Below are positions 41,789-51,234 of a stretch of DNA of 64,000 nucleotides, piece by piece (position 1 is the first letter of the stretch; the number at the start of each line of letters is the position of its first letter). The position numbers were made by a program, and so were the translations under genes. Origin of the DNA: Nocardioides_C sp963700955 (lineage in GTDB: Bacteria > Actinomycetota > Actinomycetes > Propionibacteriales > Nocardioidaceae); NCBI GenBank assembly GCA_963700955.1, contig CAVOZH010000009.1:248001-312000 (forward strand), in the 5' to 3' direction. The notes under the pieces are model-generated. The model was given only the letters and a program-made list of their open reading frames with translations, searched no databases and was not told where the DNA came from.

Positions 41789-42991
41789 CTATGCGGTCTC
41801 TAGCACCTCGGTCCGCAGCACCTCGAACTTCATACCTGCTCGGACCAGTCGGTCGACGAGGTTCCCCCCCATCGCCACGGCGGTGGTGACGTTCCCCGAG
41901 CTCGGGGGGTTGTCGTCGAAGGCCAGGCAGAGCGCGGACTCGGCGAGCATCTTCGCGGTCTCGTCGTAGCCCGGGTCGCCTCCGGAGACCTCCGTGACGA
42001 CGCGGCGACCAGCACCCTCGCCGACGAAGCGCATCTTGAACCACGACCTCGAGCGCGTCTCCGCACTCGGCCCCTCCCCTTGCGGGAGGCGGCTGAGCAG
42101 CAGCCTCCGCAGTGGCGGGACCTGTGCCGCGGCGGCCAGCACACCGACGCCCGCGACCCCGCCGACCACGACGGGGAGCCGCTTCACCGCCGCGTAGTGG
42201 GCGTACTCGAAGTCAGGCCCGTAGCTGTCGAGGGCCGCTGCCGAGCGCTTGACGACCAAGGGGTCGATCGTCGGCAGCGGTACGAGCCACCAGCCGGTGG
42301 CCGCGTCGCGATGCGGGGGGCGCGCGGTGGCTCGGACCTTCCGGCCGGCCGGCCGCTGCTCGACCTTGCGCCGCGCGGCCGCGGCCTGCTTCATCTGCCG
42401 GGCACGGGAGAAAGCGGTCATCGCCGACGCGAACGTGCCACCTGACGGTCGCCCACCGGCGCGCAGCATCCCCCGGATCCGGACCGGAACGCCTTCGGGG
42501 AGCTGCTGGACGGTGAACCAGACCCCGAGGTCGTGCGGGATCGAGTCGAAGCCGCAGGCATGGACGATCCGGGCGCCGGTCGCTCGCGCGCGCTCGTGGT
42601 GGGCGACGTACATCCGGTCGACGAACTCGGGCTCCCCGGTGAGGTCGACGTAGTCGGTGCCTGCCTCCGCGCAGGCGGCGACCAGCGGCTCGCCGTACTC
42701 GATGTACGGCCCGACCGTGGTGATCACGACCCTCGCGGACCGCGCCACCTCGGCGAGAGCCTCCGGGTCCGTGGCGTCCGCGTGCAGCAGGGGCAGGTCG
42801 GCGAGGCCAGGGTCGATCTCCGTGAGCCGTGCGCGCACCGCCTCGAGCTTGGTCTGGTTGCGCCCCGCGAGCGCCCAGGTGCACCCCTTCGGTGCGTTGC
42901 GGGCGAGGTACTCGGCGGTCAGCCCGCCGGTGAACCCGGTGGCGCCGAAGAGGACGATGTCGTGGTCGCGCGATCCGCTCTGCTGGCTCAT
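41789..42991 (-). CDS. Saccharopine dehydrogenase-like / trans-acting enoyl reductase-like protein
   Basis: 400 residues. Rossmann loop DIVLFGATGFTGGLTAEYLA, VITTVGPYIEYGEPLVAACA and YVDLTGEPEFVDRMY match the family that includes mycobacterial trans-acting enoyl reductase Rv2953 and eukaryotic SCCPDH. Two small hydrophobic segments lie at about 280-300. Substrate unknown; a lipid-related reduction is plausible. Confidence 0.85.
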   Translation of the reverse strand: MSQQSGSRDHDIVLFGATGFTGGLTAEYLARNAPKGCTWALAGRNQTKLEAVRARLTEIDPGLADLPLLHADATDPEALAEVARSARVVITTVGPYIEYGEPLVAACAEAGTDYVDLTGEPEFVDRMYVAHHERARATGARIVHACGFDSIPHDLGVWFTVQQLPEGVPVRIRGMLRAGGRPSGGTFASAMTAFSRARQMKQAAAARRKVEQRPAGRKVRATARPPHRDAATGWWLVPLPTIDPLVVKRSAAALDSYGPDFEYAHYAAVKRLPVVVGGVAGVGVLAAAAQVPPLRRLLLSRLPQGEGPSAETRSRSWFKMRFVGEGAGRRVVTEVSGGDPGYDETAKMLAESALCLAFDDNPPSSGNVTTAVAMGGNLVDRLVRAGMKFEVLRTEVLETA

Positions 42992-43009
42992 GGGAGCCCA
43001 CTCTGGTGG

Positions 43010-44884
43010 GTGGAACCGGTCACGGACAACGTGCGTCCCACCACAGTGAGACGACGAACCGGCACCACCCTCGCCCTGGGCACGACCACGGTCCTGGTCG
43101 CCACCGCGCTCGTCACCGGGATGGTCGGTCCCTCGGGCAACCGGGTGGGCCACCTGGTCGCGCCATCCGCCGCCGCGACCGAGCTCCAGCGGTTCTCCGG
43201 CTGCCAGGACCTCCGGCAGTGGTACGTCGACGCAGCCCTGCCACACGTCGGCCCCTGGGGGCTGGACGGTGCGGTGTGGGCGGAGTCGCTCGACGGGGCC
43301 CGCACGACCGCCGACCTCGCCGGGGACGCGCTGAAGACCCCCGACAACGCCGTCGGCAACGGTCCGACCGGGACCAACGTGCAGGAGGCCGGGGTCGACG
43401 AGCCCGACCTGGCCAAGACCGACGGCAGCCTCGTGGCCCACGTCCGGGGCCGTCACGTGGTGCTCACCGACGCCACCGGTGACAAGCCACGAGAGCTCTC
43501 CACCCTCCGGCTCCCCCGCGACCTGCAGAGCGCCGAGCTGCTCCTCGTCGGCGACCGTCTCGTCGTGCTGGGGACCAGCTGGGACTGGGAGGGGCCGATG
43601 CGGACCACCCTCGACGTGAAGCCTGGGCGCATCCTCCCGGGAGGCGCAGGGACGACCCGCGTGCTCGTGGTCGACATCGGCGACCCCACCGCACCAGAGG
43701 TCGAGGACGACTCCTCCTTCGACGGCGGGCTCGTCTCGGCACGGCAGTACGACGGCGTGGTCCGGCTGGTCGTGTCCACCCAGTCCCCCGCGATCGACTT
43801 CGTGACGCCCCGGCGAGGCCGCACCGCCGAGGAGGCGACGCGAGAGAACCGACGGCTCGTCCGGGAGAGCGGCATCGACGACTGGCTGCCGAGGGTCGAG
43901 AGCGACGGCACGTCGTCACGGCTGGTCGGCTGCGGGGACGTGCAGCACCCCCGGAACGCCTCCGGCTACGGGACGGTCACCGTCGTCGCCCTCGACCCTG
44001 GTGAGCCCGACGCCCGTCGTACGACCGCGGTGACGACCGGCAGCGACCTGGTCTACTCCTCCACCGACCGGCTCTACCTGGCCACGACGCAGCGACGTGC
44101 CAGTGAGGTGCACGCTTTCTACCTCGACGGCTTGGACACGACCTACGTCGCCTCCGGCCGGGTCCCCGGCCAGGTCCGCGACCGGTGGTCCTTCAGCGAG
44201 TACGACGGTCACCTCCGTGTCGCGACGGCCCTCGGCAAGGACTCCTGGGACCCCGACGAGAACGCCGTGGTGGTACTCGAGGAACGCGGACCCGACCTGG
44301 TCGAGGTCGGCCGTGTCGCGCGGATGGGCATCCGCGAGCAGATCCAGTCGGTGCGCTGGTTCGGGCAGGTCGCGGTGGTCGTGACGTTCCGGCAGACCGA
44401 CCCGTTGTACACGCTCGACCTGGCCGACCCGAGCGCACCCCGCGTCGTCGGGAAGCTGAAGATCCCCGGGTTCTCGGCCTACCTGCATCCGCTCGGCGGT
44501 GACCTGCTGCTGGGTCTGGGGCAGGACGCCTCGAGGGACGGCAGCACCAAGGGCGCTCAGGCGGCGGTCTTCGACCTGCACGACCTCGCCGACCCCCGCC
44601 GTGTGGACACGGAGAACTTCTCCCGGAACACGCAGTTCGCCACCCAGTGGGACCCGCGCAGCGTGACCTACCTGCCGCGTTCGCGCACGCTGCTCGCGAC
44701 GATCCAGGACTGGAACGGCGGTATCCGGCTCGTGGTGCTCAACGTCGGCAGGGACGGCCGGCTCACCCGGCGACCGGGCCGCAGCCTGCCGGGCTGGGAC
44801 GTCTCCGCCGTCCGCACCCTCCCGCTCGACGACGGGCGGGTGGTTCTCGTCGCGGGCCGGACGCTGAGCGTGCTGGAGCCGTAG
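43010..44884 (+). CDS. Secreted beta-propeller domain protein
   Basis: 624 residues from GTG 43010 (GTG 43031 is the alternative). After a Tat/Sec-like start (RRRTGTTLALGTTTVLVATA) comes a C-terminal beta-propeller (Beta_propel) domain: NVQEAGVDEPDLAKTDGSLV is the family hallmark, then REQIQSVRWFGQVAVVVTFR, TDPLYTLDLADPSAPRVVG and GFSAYLHPLG. Surface or secreted; function unknown. Confidence 0.88.
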   Translation: MEPVTDNVRPTTVRRRTGTTLALGTTTVLVATALVTGMVGPSGNRVGHLVAPSAAATELQRFSGCQDLRQWYVDAALPHVGPWGLDGAVWAESLDGARTTADLAGDALKTPDNAVGNGPTGTNVQEAGVDEPDLAKTDGSLVAHVRGRHVVLTDATGDKPRELSTLRLPRDLQSAELLLVGDRLVVLGTSWDWEGPMRTTLDVKPGRILPGGAGTTRVLVVDIGDPTAPEVEDDSSFDGGLVSARQYDGVVRLVVSTQSPAIDFVTPRRGRTAEEATRENRRLVRESGIDDWLPRVESDGTSSRLVGCGDVQHPRNASGYGTVTVVALDPGEPDARRTTAVTTGSDLVYSSTDRLYLATTQRRASEVHAFYLDGLDTTYVASGRVPGQVRDRWSFSEYDGHLRVATALGKDSWDPDENAVVVLEERGPDLVEVGRVARMGIREQIQSVRWFGQVAVVVTFRQTDPLYTLDLADPSAPRVVGKLKIPGFSAYLHPLGGDLLLGLGQDASRDGSTKGAQAAVFDLHDLADPRRVDTENFSRNTQFATQWDPRSVTYLPRSRTLLATIQDWNGGIRLVVLNVGRDGRLTRRPGRSLPGWDVSAVRTLPLDDGRVVLVAGRTLSVLEP

Positions 44885-44893
44885 GCTCGAGGC

Positions 44894-45160
44894 ATGTGCC
44901 GCAACATCCGCACCCTGTACAACTTCGAGCCGCCCGCGACCACGGAGGAGGTGCAGGCCGCCGCAGTGCAGTACGTCCGCAAGGTCAGCGGCAGCACCCG
45001 CCCCTCGCAGGCGAACCAGGAGGCCTTCGACCAGGCGGTGCGCGAGGTCGCAGAGGCCACCCAGCGCCTGCTCGACGCCCTGACCACCTCCGCCCCACCG
45101 AAGAACCGCGAGGTGGAGGCCGCCAGGGCCCGTGAGCGCGCCGCCGCACGCTACGCCTGA
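44894..45160 (+). CDS. DUF2277 domain protein
   Basis: 88 residues: MCRNIRTLYNFEPPATTEEV at the start and ALQYVRKVSG-like VQYVRKVSGSTRPSQANQEA, the DUF2277 signature. Only nine bases follow the propeller stop. Function unknown. Confidence 0.88.
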   Translation: MCRNIRTLYNFEPPATTEEVQAAAVQYVRKVSGSTRPSQANQEAFDQAVREVAEATQRLLDALTTSAPPKNREVEAARARERAAARYA

Positions 45161-45178
45161 CCGCGCCAGGACGGCGTC

Positions 45179-45751
45179 ATGACGGATGCGGGCAGGCTGG
45201 ACGCGGCGTTCGACCGTGTGCGTCGGACCGACTTCCTGCCGCGGAACCAGCAGCGCTTCGCGGGCGACGACACCGCGCTCTCGATCGGCTACGGCCAGAC
45301 CAACAGCCAGCCGAGCACCGTGCGCGCGATGCTCGACCTCCTCGACGTGGAGCCGGGTCACCGGGTGCTGGACGTCGGCTGCGGGTCAGCCTGGACGACG
45401 GCCTTGCTCGGCCACCTGGTCGGTCCCGAGGGTGAGGTCGTCGGCGTCGAGATCGTGCCGGAGCTGGTGTCGTGGGGGCGGGCGAACCTCGCGTCGTACG
45501 ACATGCCGTGGACCAGTGTCCGGCAGGCCGGCGAGGGCGTTCTGGGCGCCCCGGAGAGCGCGCCGTACGACCGGGTGCTGGTCTCCGCGGAGGCGACCCG
45601 GCTGCCCGGCGAGCTCCTCGACCAGCTCGTGGGCGGTGGCCTGATGGTGGTGCCGGTCGAGGGCCGGATGACGGTGGTACGTCGGACCGCAGACGGGCCG
45701 GAGGTCAGCCACGAGGGGTGGTACTGGTTCGTCCCGCTGGTCGAGCCCTGA
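45179..45751 (+). CDS. pcm: Protein-L-isoaspartate O-methyltransferase
   Basis: 190 residues. SAM loop VLDVGCGSAWTTALLGHLVG, the RxDFLPxxxR region (RRTDFLPRNQQRFAGDDTAL) and QPSTVRAML motif are all as in PCMT. It repairs isoaspartyl damage. Alone in a short plus-strand run after DUF2277. Confidence 0.9.
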   Translation: MTDAGRLDAAFDRVRRTDFLPRNQQRFAGDDTALSIGYGQTNSQPSTVRAMLDLLDVEPGHRVLDVGCGSAWTTALLGHLVGPEGEVVGVEIVPELVSWGRANLASYDMPWTSVRQAGEGVLGAPESAPYDRVLVSAEATRLPGELLDQLVGGGLMVVPVEGRMTVVRRTADGPEVSHEGWYWFVPLVEP

Positions 45752-45775
45752 CCCCGTGAGAGCTGGTCGTCGAGC

Positions 45776-46468
45776 CTAGGGTCGGACCAGGCTGTGCGTC
45801 ACCGGCCCGACACCTCGCGGAGCCGCTGCGTTCGTCGCGATGCCGGTGAAGCCGCCGGCGAGCAGGATCAGGGCGGCCGCGGACGCGACACGCGCACCGG
45901 TCCCCTCGCCCAGGAAGGGCATCACGATCTGCATCGCCAGGAACGCGAGCAGCAGCCCAGGGACCCACCGCGGGGTCTGCTGCGACCGGAGCAGGCCCAG
46001 GGCGATGAGAGCGACACCGGCGATGAACCCGTAGACCCAGACACTGAGACTCACGGTGAGTCCGGTGTCCTTGAGCGAGTCGGTCACCAGCGTGATCTCG
46101 CTGGTCTTCACGGGGCCACCCTTGAGGGTCTCGAGGGCCAGCGCGCGGAACATCAGCATCAGCGCCGCCAGGCCACCGATTCCGACGCAGCCGACCGTGA
46201 AGACTCCGACGCCGGTCAGCCCCAGGCCGCGCCCTCTGCGGTCGGGGAAGAGCGTCATCACCGCAGGCATCCCGAGCACCAGGCTCGCGGCGCCGCCGAA
46301 GAAGAGGACGCTCATCGCGAGCCACCGGCCGGGGTACTCCGCCGCCACCAGCATCTGGGCGGCCGGGGAGGTCTCGCTCCCGCTGGGGTTCAGCATCTGC
46401 GCCAGCACGAGGGCCATCACACCGGTGACCAGCGCAGCGGCCGAGACGGGGACCCACTCAGAGCGCAT
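45776..46468 (-). CDS. Multi-pass membrane protein
   Basis: 230 residues with about six helices (e.g. WVPVSAAALVTGVMALVLAQ, LAMSVLFFGGAASLVLGMPA, GLLLAFLAMQIVMPFLGEG). No conserved family recognised. Convergent with pcm. Confidence 0.72.
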   Translation of the reverse strand: MRSEWVPVSAAALVTGVMALVLAQMLNPSGSETSPAAQMLVAAEYPGRWLAMSVLFFGGAASLVLGMPAVMTLFPDRRGRGLGLTGVGVFTVGCVGIGGLAALMLMFRALALETLKGGPVKTSEITLVTDSLKDTGLTVSLSVWVYGFIAGVALIALGLLRSQQTPRWVPGLLLAFLAMQIVMPFLGEGTGARVASAAALILLAGGFTGIATNAAAPRGVGPVTHSLVRP

Positions 46469-46582
46469 GCGGCCAGGTTAGGTGGTGATGCTCATCGATG
46501 CTCGTCGGTTCCGTAAATATTCTGACCGGATTAGACCTTTGGCCCGGTCTGGAGGGCTCTCTCGCCACCGTACGCTGGACGC

Positions 46583-47434
46583 GTGCATCCAGCGCTCGAC
46601 CTGCTCTCGTCCGGTGACCTGGCCGTCCTCACCGGCGCGGGGGTCAGCACGGACTCGGGGATCCCCGACTACCGGGGGCCAGGGACGCCGGTCCGCGCGC
46701 CGATGACCTACCAGCAGTTCACGTCGGGCGCGGAGGCGCAGCGGCGCTACTGGGCCCGGTCCTATCTCGGCTGGACGCGAATGCGGCACGCCGAGCCCAA
46801 CCCCGCCCACCATGCCCTCGCGCGCCTCGAGGCGGCCGGGAGGGTTCGCCTTCTCATGACCCAGAACGTCGACGGACTGCACGAACGCGCGGGCAGTCGC
46901 TCGCTGTGCGCCCTGCACGGCCGGGTCGCGGACGTCGTGTGCCTCTCCTGCCGCCACCACACGAGGCGTGCCGCCCTCCAGGCCCGGATGGACCTCCTGA
47001 ACCCGGCCTTCGCGGCGCGTCACGGCGCGGTGGCCGGCCGACCCGACGGTGACGTCGAGCTCGAGAGCACCGCCGACTTCCGAGTCCCCGGCTGTGAGCT
47101 CTGCGGCGGCGTGCTCAAGCCGGACGTCGTCTTCTTCGGCGAGAACGTCCCGAAGGAGCGGGTCCGGCGCTGCTACGACGCGGTCGAGGCTGCCGACGCC
47201 GTGCTCGTCGCCGGGTCCTCGCTCACCGTGCTCTCCGGCTTCCGCTTCGTCAGGCACGCCCACAAGCTGGGCATCCCGGTGGTGATCGTCAACCGGGGCG
47301 CCACCCGCGGCGACGACCTGGCGACGTACAAGCTCGACACCGGGTGTGCGGACTTCCTCACCGCCCTCGCGGGTCAGGAGACGTCGCGGCGCACCGACAG
47401 CACGATCCCCAGCCCGGCGAGCACGAGCCCGTAG
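46583..47434 (+). CDS. NAD-dependent protein deacylase (sirtuin)
   Basis: 283 residues from GTG 46583. AVLTGAGVSTDSGIPDYRGP, LMTQNVDGLHERAG, catalytic His in CALHGRVADVVC and zinc Cys pairs CLSC / CELC, then VLVAGSSLTV. A class Sir2 deacylase. The last 61 bases overlap the convergent permease gene; the ending SRRTDSTIPSPASTSP looks unlike a sirtuin tail. Confidence 0.92.
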   Translation: MHPALDLLSSGDLAVLTGAGVSTDSGIPDYRGPGTPVRAPMTYQQFTSGAEAQRRYWARSYLGWTRMRHAEPNPAHHALARLEAAGRVRLLMTQNVDGLHERAGSRSLCALHGRVADVVCLSCRHHTRRAALQARMDLLNPAFAARHGAVAGRPDGDVELESTADFRVPGCELCGGVLKPDVVFFGENVPKERVRRCYDAVEAADAVLVAGSSLTVLSGFRFVRHAHKLGIPVVIVNRGATRGDDLATYKLDTGCADFLTALAGQETSRRTDSTIPSPASTSP

Positions 47435-48162
47435 GCGAGCAGCACCAGGCCACCGACCCACCAGTCGAGGTAGTCCAGCAGCGTGTTGGCAGGGGCCATC
47501 AGCGCCGAGGAGGCGTTGGACGGCAGCCACTTGACCACCCGGTCCATGTCCGCCGCCGCGAGGGCATAGGTCACCAGCGGCTCGATCAGGAACGTGACGA
47601 GGACGCCGGTCATCACGGCCGCGATCTGGCTCCGGATCAGCGTGCCGATGCCGATCCCGAGAATCGCCCAGATCGCGACCGCGAGCACGGCGAGGCCCAT
47701 GGTCACCCAGAGCCGGTCGGCGTCGAGCTGGAGACCGTAGCCCCGGATGGTCATCGTGATGCCGCCGAACACCAGCACGGTCAGCAGGCCGAGCACGCCG
47801 TAGAGGACACCCATCAGGCCGTGGGCGAGGATCTTCGCCACCACGACCCGGCTCCGGCGCGGAGAGACCAGGAACGTCGACGTGATCGTCTGGTAGCGGT
47901 ACTCCCCCGTCATCCCGGTGATGCCGAGCACCATCGCGAAGATGTAGGTGCCGGTGAACATCGCCGACGGGTACACCGACCGCACCGCCTCGGCGGTGTC
48001 GAGCCCCGGCAGCGCGGGTGACCCGGGCTGCGCCTCCATGCCGGCGAGGATGGCGCTGGCGACCGACTGGACCGCGCTGAACGCCAGAGCGCCGATCAGC
48101 AGCGCCCACCAGAGCCGGGTGGAGGTGATCTTCCTCAGCTCCGCTTGCAGCAGTGCGCTCAC
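47374..48162 (-). CDS. ABC-2 type permease
   Basis: 262 residues, six helices, with EYRYQTITSTFLVSPRRSRV (the typical intracellular loop of ABC-2 permeases) and LQAELRKITSTRLWWALL at the start. Partner of the next ATP-binding protein (4-nt overlap). Substrate unknown. Confidence 0.88.
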   Translation of the reverse strand: MSALLQAELRKITSTRLWWALLIGALAFSAVQSVASAILAGMEAQPGSPALPGLDTAEAVRSVYPSAMFTGTYIFAMVLGITGMTGEYRYQTITSTFLVSPRRSRVVVAKILAHGLMGVLYGVLGLLTVLVFGGITMTIRGYGLQLDADRLWVTMGLAVLAVAIWAILGIGIGTLIRSQIAAVMTGVLVTFLIEPLVTYALAAADMDRVVKWLPSNASSALMAPANTLLDYLDWWVGGLVLLAYGLVLAGLGIVLSVRRDVS

Positions 48163-49073
48163 GCCTGGCCTCCCTCGGTCAGCTCCAGGAACACACGCTC
48201 GAGGTGGCTCGTCTCCGCCACCAGCTCGTGCAGCTCCACGCCGGCCCGGAACGCGGCGTGGCCGACCTCGTCCGTCGTACCTCCGGCCACCCGGAGGCGG
48301 CCGGATCCGTCGGTGCCGACCACCTTGAGGGAGGCTGCGGACAGGACGTCCCGGAGACGCTCCGGCTCGGGCGTTCGCACCAGCACCTCGGGCTCGCCGC
48401 CGTCGAGCTCGGCGAGCGGGCCCTGCCGCACCAGCCGGCCGCGCGAGAGCACCACCACCTCGTCCACGGTCTGCTGCACCTCGCTCAGGACGTGGCTGGA
48501 CACGAGGACGGTGCGCCCCTCGGCGGCCAGGGCGCGCAGGAACTGTCGCAGCCAGGCGATGCCGGCAGGGTCCAGCCCGTTGGCCGGCTCGTCGAGAAGG
48601 AGCACCTCGGGGTCACCGAGCAGGGCCGCCGCGAGCGCCAGCCGCTGCCGCATGCCGAGGCTGAAGCCGCCGACGCGCTTGCCCGCGACCTCGGTCAGCC
48701 CCACCTGCGCGAGCATCTGGCCGGCCCGCGCGCGGTCGATCCCGGCGCCGATCGCCATCACCTCGAGGTGCGCCTGCGCCGAGCGGCCGGGATGGAAGCT
48801 GGAGGCCTCGAGCGCGGCGCCGACGGTGCCGATGGGGTCACTCAGCTGCGCGTAGGGCACGCCGCCGATCGAGGTGGTGCCCGAGGTGGGACGGAGCAGG
48901 CCGAGCACGCACCGAAGCGTGGTGGTCTTGCCGGAGCCGTTGGGCCCCAGGAAGCCGGTGACGACGCCGGGGCGGACCGAGAAGGTCACGTCGTCGACGG
49001 CCTTGAGGGCACCGAACATCTTGGTCAGGCCGACGACGTCGACCTGTCTTCCCTCCCGCACCATGCGTCCCAT
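48159..49073 (-). CDS. ABC transporter ATP-binding protein
   Basis: 304 residues. Walker A GPNGSGKTTTLR, signature FSLGMRQRLALAAALL, Walker B VLLLDEPANGLDP, switch His SSHVL. DrrA/BcrA-like exporter. The start may be MVREGRQ (49064). Coupled to the permease gene. Confidence 0.93.
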   Translation of the reverse strand: MGRMVREGRQVDVVGLTKMFGALKAVDDVTFSVRPGVVTGFLGPNGSGKTTTLRCVLGLLRPTSGTTSIGGVPYAQLSDPIGTVGAALEASSFHPGRSAQAHLEVMAIGAGIDRARAGQMLAQVGLTEVAGKRVGGFSLGMRQRLALAAALLGDPEVLLLDEPANGLDPAGIAWLRQFLRALAAEGRTVLVSSHVLSEVQQTVDEVVVLSRGRLVRQGPLAELDGGEPEVLVRTPEPERLRDVLSAASLKVVGTDGSGRLRVAGGTTDEVGHAAFRAGVELHELVAETSHLERVFLELTEGGQA

Positions 49074-49120
49074 CCAACCACCGTGCCGACGACCGGACCG
49101 GCATATTGGGAAGCGCAGCC

Positions 49121-49810
49121 TCAGAGTCGCCTGACGAACATGTGCGAGGCGGCCTCGGCGTCGATCTCGGCGGTCTCACCGCCGCTGCCGAGCAGCACTC
49201 CTTCGGCGCCCGCGGTGACGGTCACGACCTTGTCGGGCAGAGCACCGACCCGGCGCAGGGCTGCCATCAGGATCTCGTCGGTCTGGATCGGCTCGCTGAT
49301 CCGCCTCACGAGCACGCGCATCTCGGTGTTCGTCGTGGCGACCTGGTCGAGCGGCTCGACGCCGTCCATGAAGTCCTCGCCGTTGCCGGACTCGCCGAGC
49401 TCGTCGAGGCCCGGGATCGGGTTGCCGTAGGGCGACTCGGTGGGGTGGCCGAGCAGCTCGACCAGCCGACGCTCGACGGTCTCGGACATCACGTGCTCCC
49501 ACCGGCACGCCTCGGCGTGCACGAGCTCCCAGTCCAGCCCGATCACGTCGGTCAGGAGTCGTTCGGCGAGGCGGTGCTTGCGCATGACCCGGGTCGCCAG
49601 GCGCAGGCCCTCGTCGGAGAGCTGGAGGTGGCGGTCGCCCTCGACGGTGAGCAGGCCGTCGCGCTCCATCCGAGCCACGGTCTGGCTGACCGTGGGGCCG
49701 CTCTGGTGCAGCCGCTCCGCGATCCGCGCACGCAGGGGCACGATGCCCTCCTCCTGCAGCTCGAAGATCGTCCGGAGGTACATCTCGGTGGTGTCGATCA
49801 GGTCGCTCAC
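49121..49810 (-). CDS. DtxR/IdeR-family metal-dependent repressor
   Basis: 229 residues from GTG 49810 (VSDLIDTTEMYLRTIFELQE). Winged helix RIAERLHQSGPTVSQTVARM, metal-binding AEACRWEHVMSETVE and a C-terminal SH3-like part (ALRRVGALPDKVVTVTAGAE). Fe2+-responsive regulator of iron uptake and storage; divergent from the photolyase. Confidence 0.93.
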   Translation of the reverse strand: MSDLIDTTEMYLRTIFELQEEGIVPLRARIAERLHQSGPTVSQTVARMERDGLLTVEGDRHLQLSDEGLRLATRVMRKHRLAERLLTDVIGLDWELVHAEACRWEHVMSETVERRLVELLGHPTESPYGNPIPGLDELGESGNGEDFMDGVEPLDQVATTNTEMRVLVRRISEPIQTDEILMAALRRVGALPDKVVTVTAGAEGVLLGSGGETAEIDAEAASHMFVRRL

Positions 49811-49857
49811 TCGGTCATTGTGTCGCATCGGTCGCTCCCGCTGGCACAGTGGACGGG

Positions 49858-51228
49858 ATGAGCGAGCACTCCTCCACCACCGCCGTGATGTGGTTCCGCC
49901 GCGACTTCCGACTCGACGACAACCCCGCCCTGCTCGAGGCGTGCGCGAGCCAGCCGGAGCGGGCCTCCGGCGTACTGCTCCTGTTCGTGGCGGACCCGCG
50001 GCTGTGGAACCCCTCCGGCCCCGCGCGGCGGGCCTACCTCGCGGCGTCGCTGGCCGCCCTGGACGAGTCGGTAGGCGGCAGGCTCGTCGTGCGCCACGGC
50101 GACCCCGCCCGCGAGGTGCTCCGGGCGGCGACGGAGGTCGGAGCCGACTCGGTGCACGTCGCGGCCGACTACGGCCCCTACGGCTCCCAGCGCGACGCCG
50201 CGGTCGAGCGGGCGCTGTCGGAGCACCACATCGAGCTCAGGAGGACCGGCTCCCCGTACGCCGTCGCACCGGGACGGGTGGTCAACCACAGCGGAGACGG
50301 CTACAAGGTGTTCACGCCGTTCGCGAAGGCGTGGGCCGAGCACGGCTGGCGGGCGCCGGCGGGGCGACCAGCCGGCACGCCGTGGCTCGAGGCGAGGTCC
50401 GACGGCGTTCCCGAGGCTGCTGTCCCGGACGGGCTCAGGCTCCCCGCGGCGGGCGAGCGGGCCGCGCTCGCGCGGTGGCGGGAGTTCCTCGAGCACGTCG
50501 CGGAGTACGACCGGGCGCGGGACCGCCCGGACCTCGACGGCACCTCCCGCATGTCGGTCCACCTCAAGTGGGGCGAGGTTCACCCCAGGACCCTGCTGGC
50601 CGACCTGGCGCGTCTCCGCAGCGAGGGTGCGGCGACGTACCGCAACGAGCTCGCATGGCGGGAGTTCTACGCCGACGTGCTGCACCGCCGGCCCGAAAGC
50701 GCACGGGAGTACCTCCGGCGAGAGTTCGCCGCGATGGAGTACGACGAGCCGGGAGCCGACCTCATCGCGTGGCAGGAGGGCCGTACAGGGTTCCCCGTCG
50801 TGGACGCCGGGATGCGGCAGCTGCGCGCCACCGGGTGGATGCACAACCGGGTGCGGATGATCGTCGCGAGCTTCCTGGTGAAGGACCTGCACTTGGAGTG
50901 GCAGCACGGCGCCCGCCACTTCATGCGCTGGCTGGTCGACGGCGACCTCGCCTCCAACCAGCACGGGTGGCAGTGGGTGGCCGGGAGCGGCACCGACGCC
51001 GCGCCGTACTTCCGGGTGTTCAACCCGACCTCCCAGGGGAGGAAGTTCGACCCCTCCGGCGACTACGTCCGTCGGTGGGTCGCGGAGCTCGCGGACGTCG
51101 ACACGGCGTACATTCATGAACCCTCGGCGCAGCCGGGTGGGCTCCCGGACGGGTACCCGCCACCGTTGCTGGACCATGCCGAGGAGCGTCGCGAGGCGCT
51201 CGCCCGACTGGACCGAATGAAGAGCTGA
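49858..51228 (+). CDS. Deoxyribodipyrimidine photolyase
   Basis: 456 residues. N-terminal antenna domain (VMWFRRDFRLDDNPALLEAC), FAD domain with SRMSVHLKWGEVHPRTLLAD, RNELAWREFYADVLHRRP, TGWMHNRVRMIVASFLVKDL, WRxGxRxFMRWLVDGDLASN. CPD photolyase, class I. GTG-free start ATG 49858 follows a weak Shine-Dalgarno. Confidence 0.94.
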   Translation: MSEHSSTTAVMWFRRDFRLDDNPALLEACASQPERASGVLLLFVADPRLWNPSGPARRAYLAASLAALDESVGGRLVVRHGDPAREVLRAATEVGADSVHVAADYGPYGSQRDAAVERALSEHHIELRRTGSPYAVAPGRVVNHSGDGYKVFTPFAKAWAEHGWRAPAGRPAGTPWLEARSDGVPEAAVPDGLRLPAAGERAALARWREFLEHVAEYDRARDRPDLDGTSRMSVHLKWGEVHPRTLLADLARLRSEGAATYRNELAWREFYADVLHRRPESAREYLRREFAAMEYDEPGADLIAWQEGRTGFPVVDAGMRQLRATGWMHNRVRMIVASFLVKDLHLEWQHGARHFMRWLVDGDLASNQHGWQWVAGSGTDAAPYFRVFNPTSQGRKFDPSGDYVRRWVAELADVDTAYIHEPSAQPGGLPDGYPPPLLDHAEERREALARLDRMKS

Positions 51229-51234
51229 TGCACC

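Noticed and set aside
43010..44884. Beta-propeller protein as a quinoprotein dehydrogenase
   Set aside because: No PQQ-binding or W-docking motifs; the NVQEAGVDEPDLAKTDG hallmark fits the Beta_propel secreted family.
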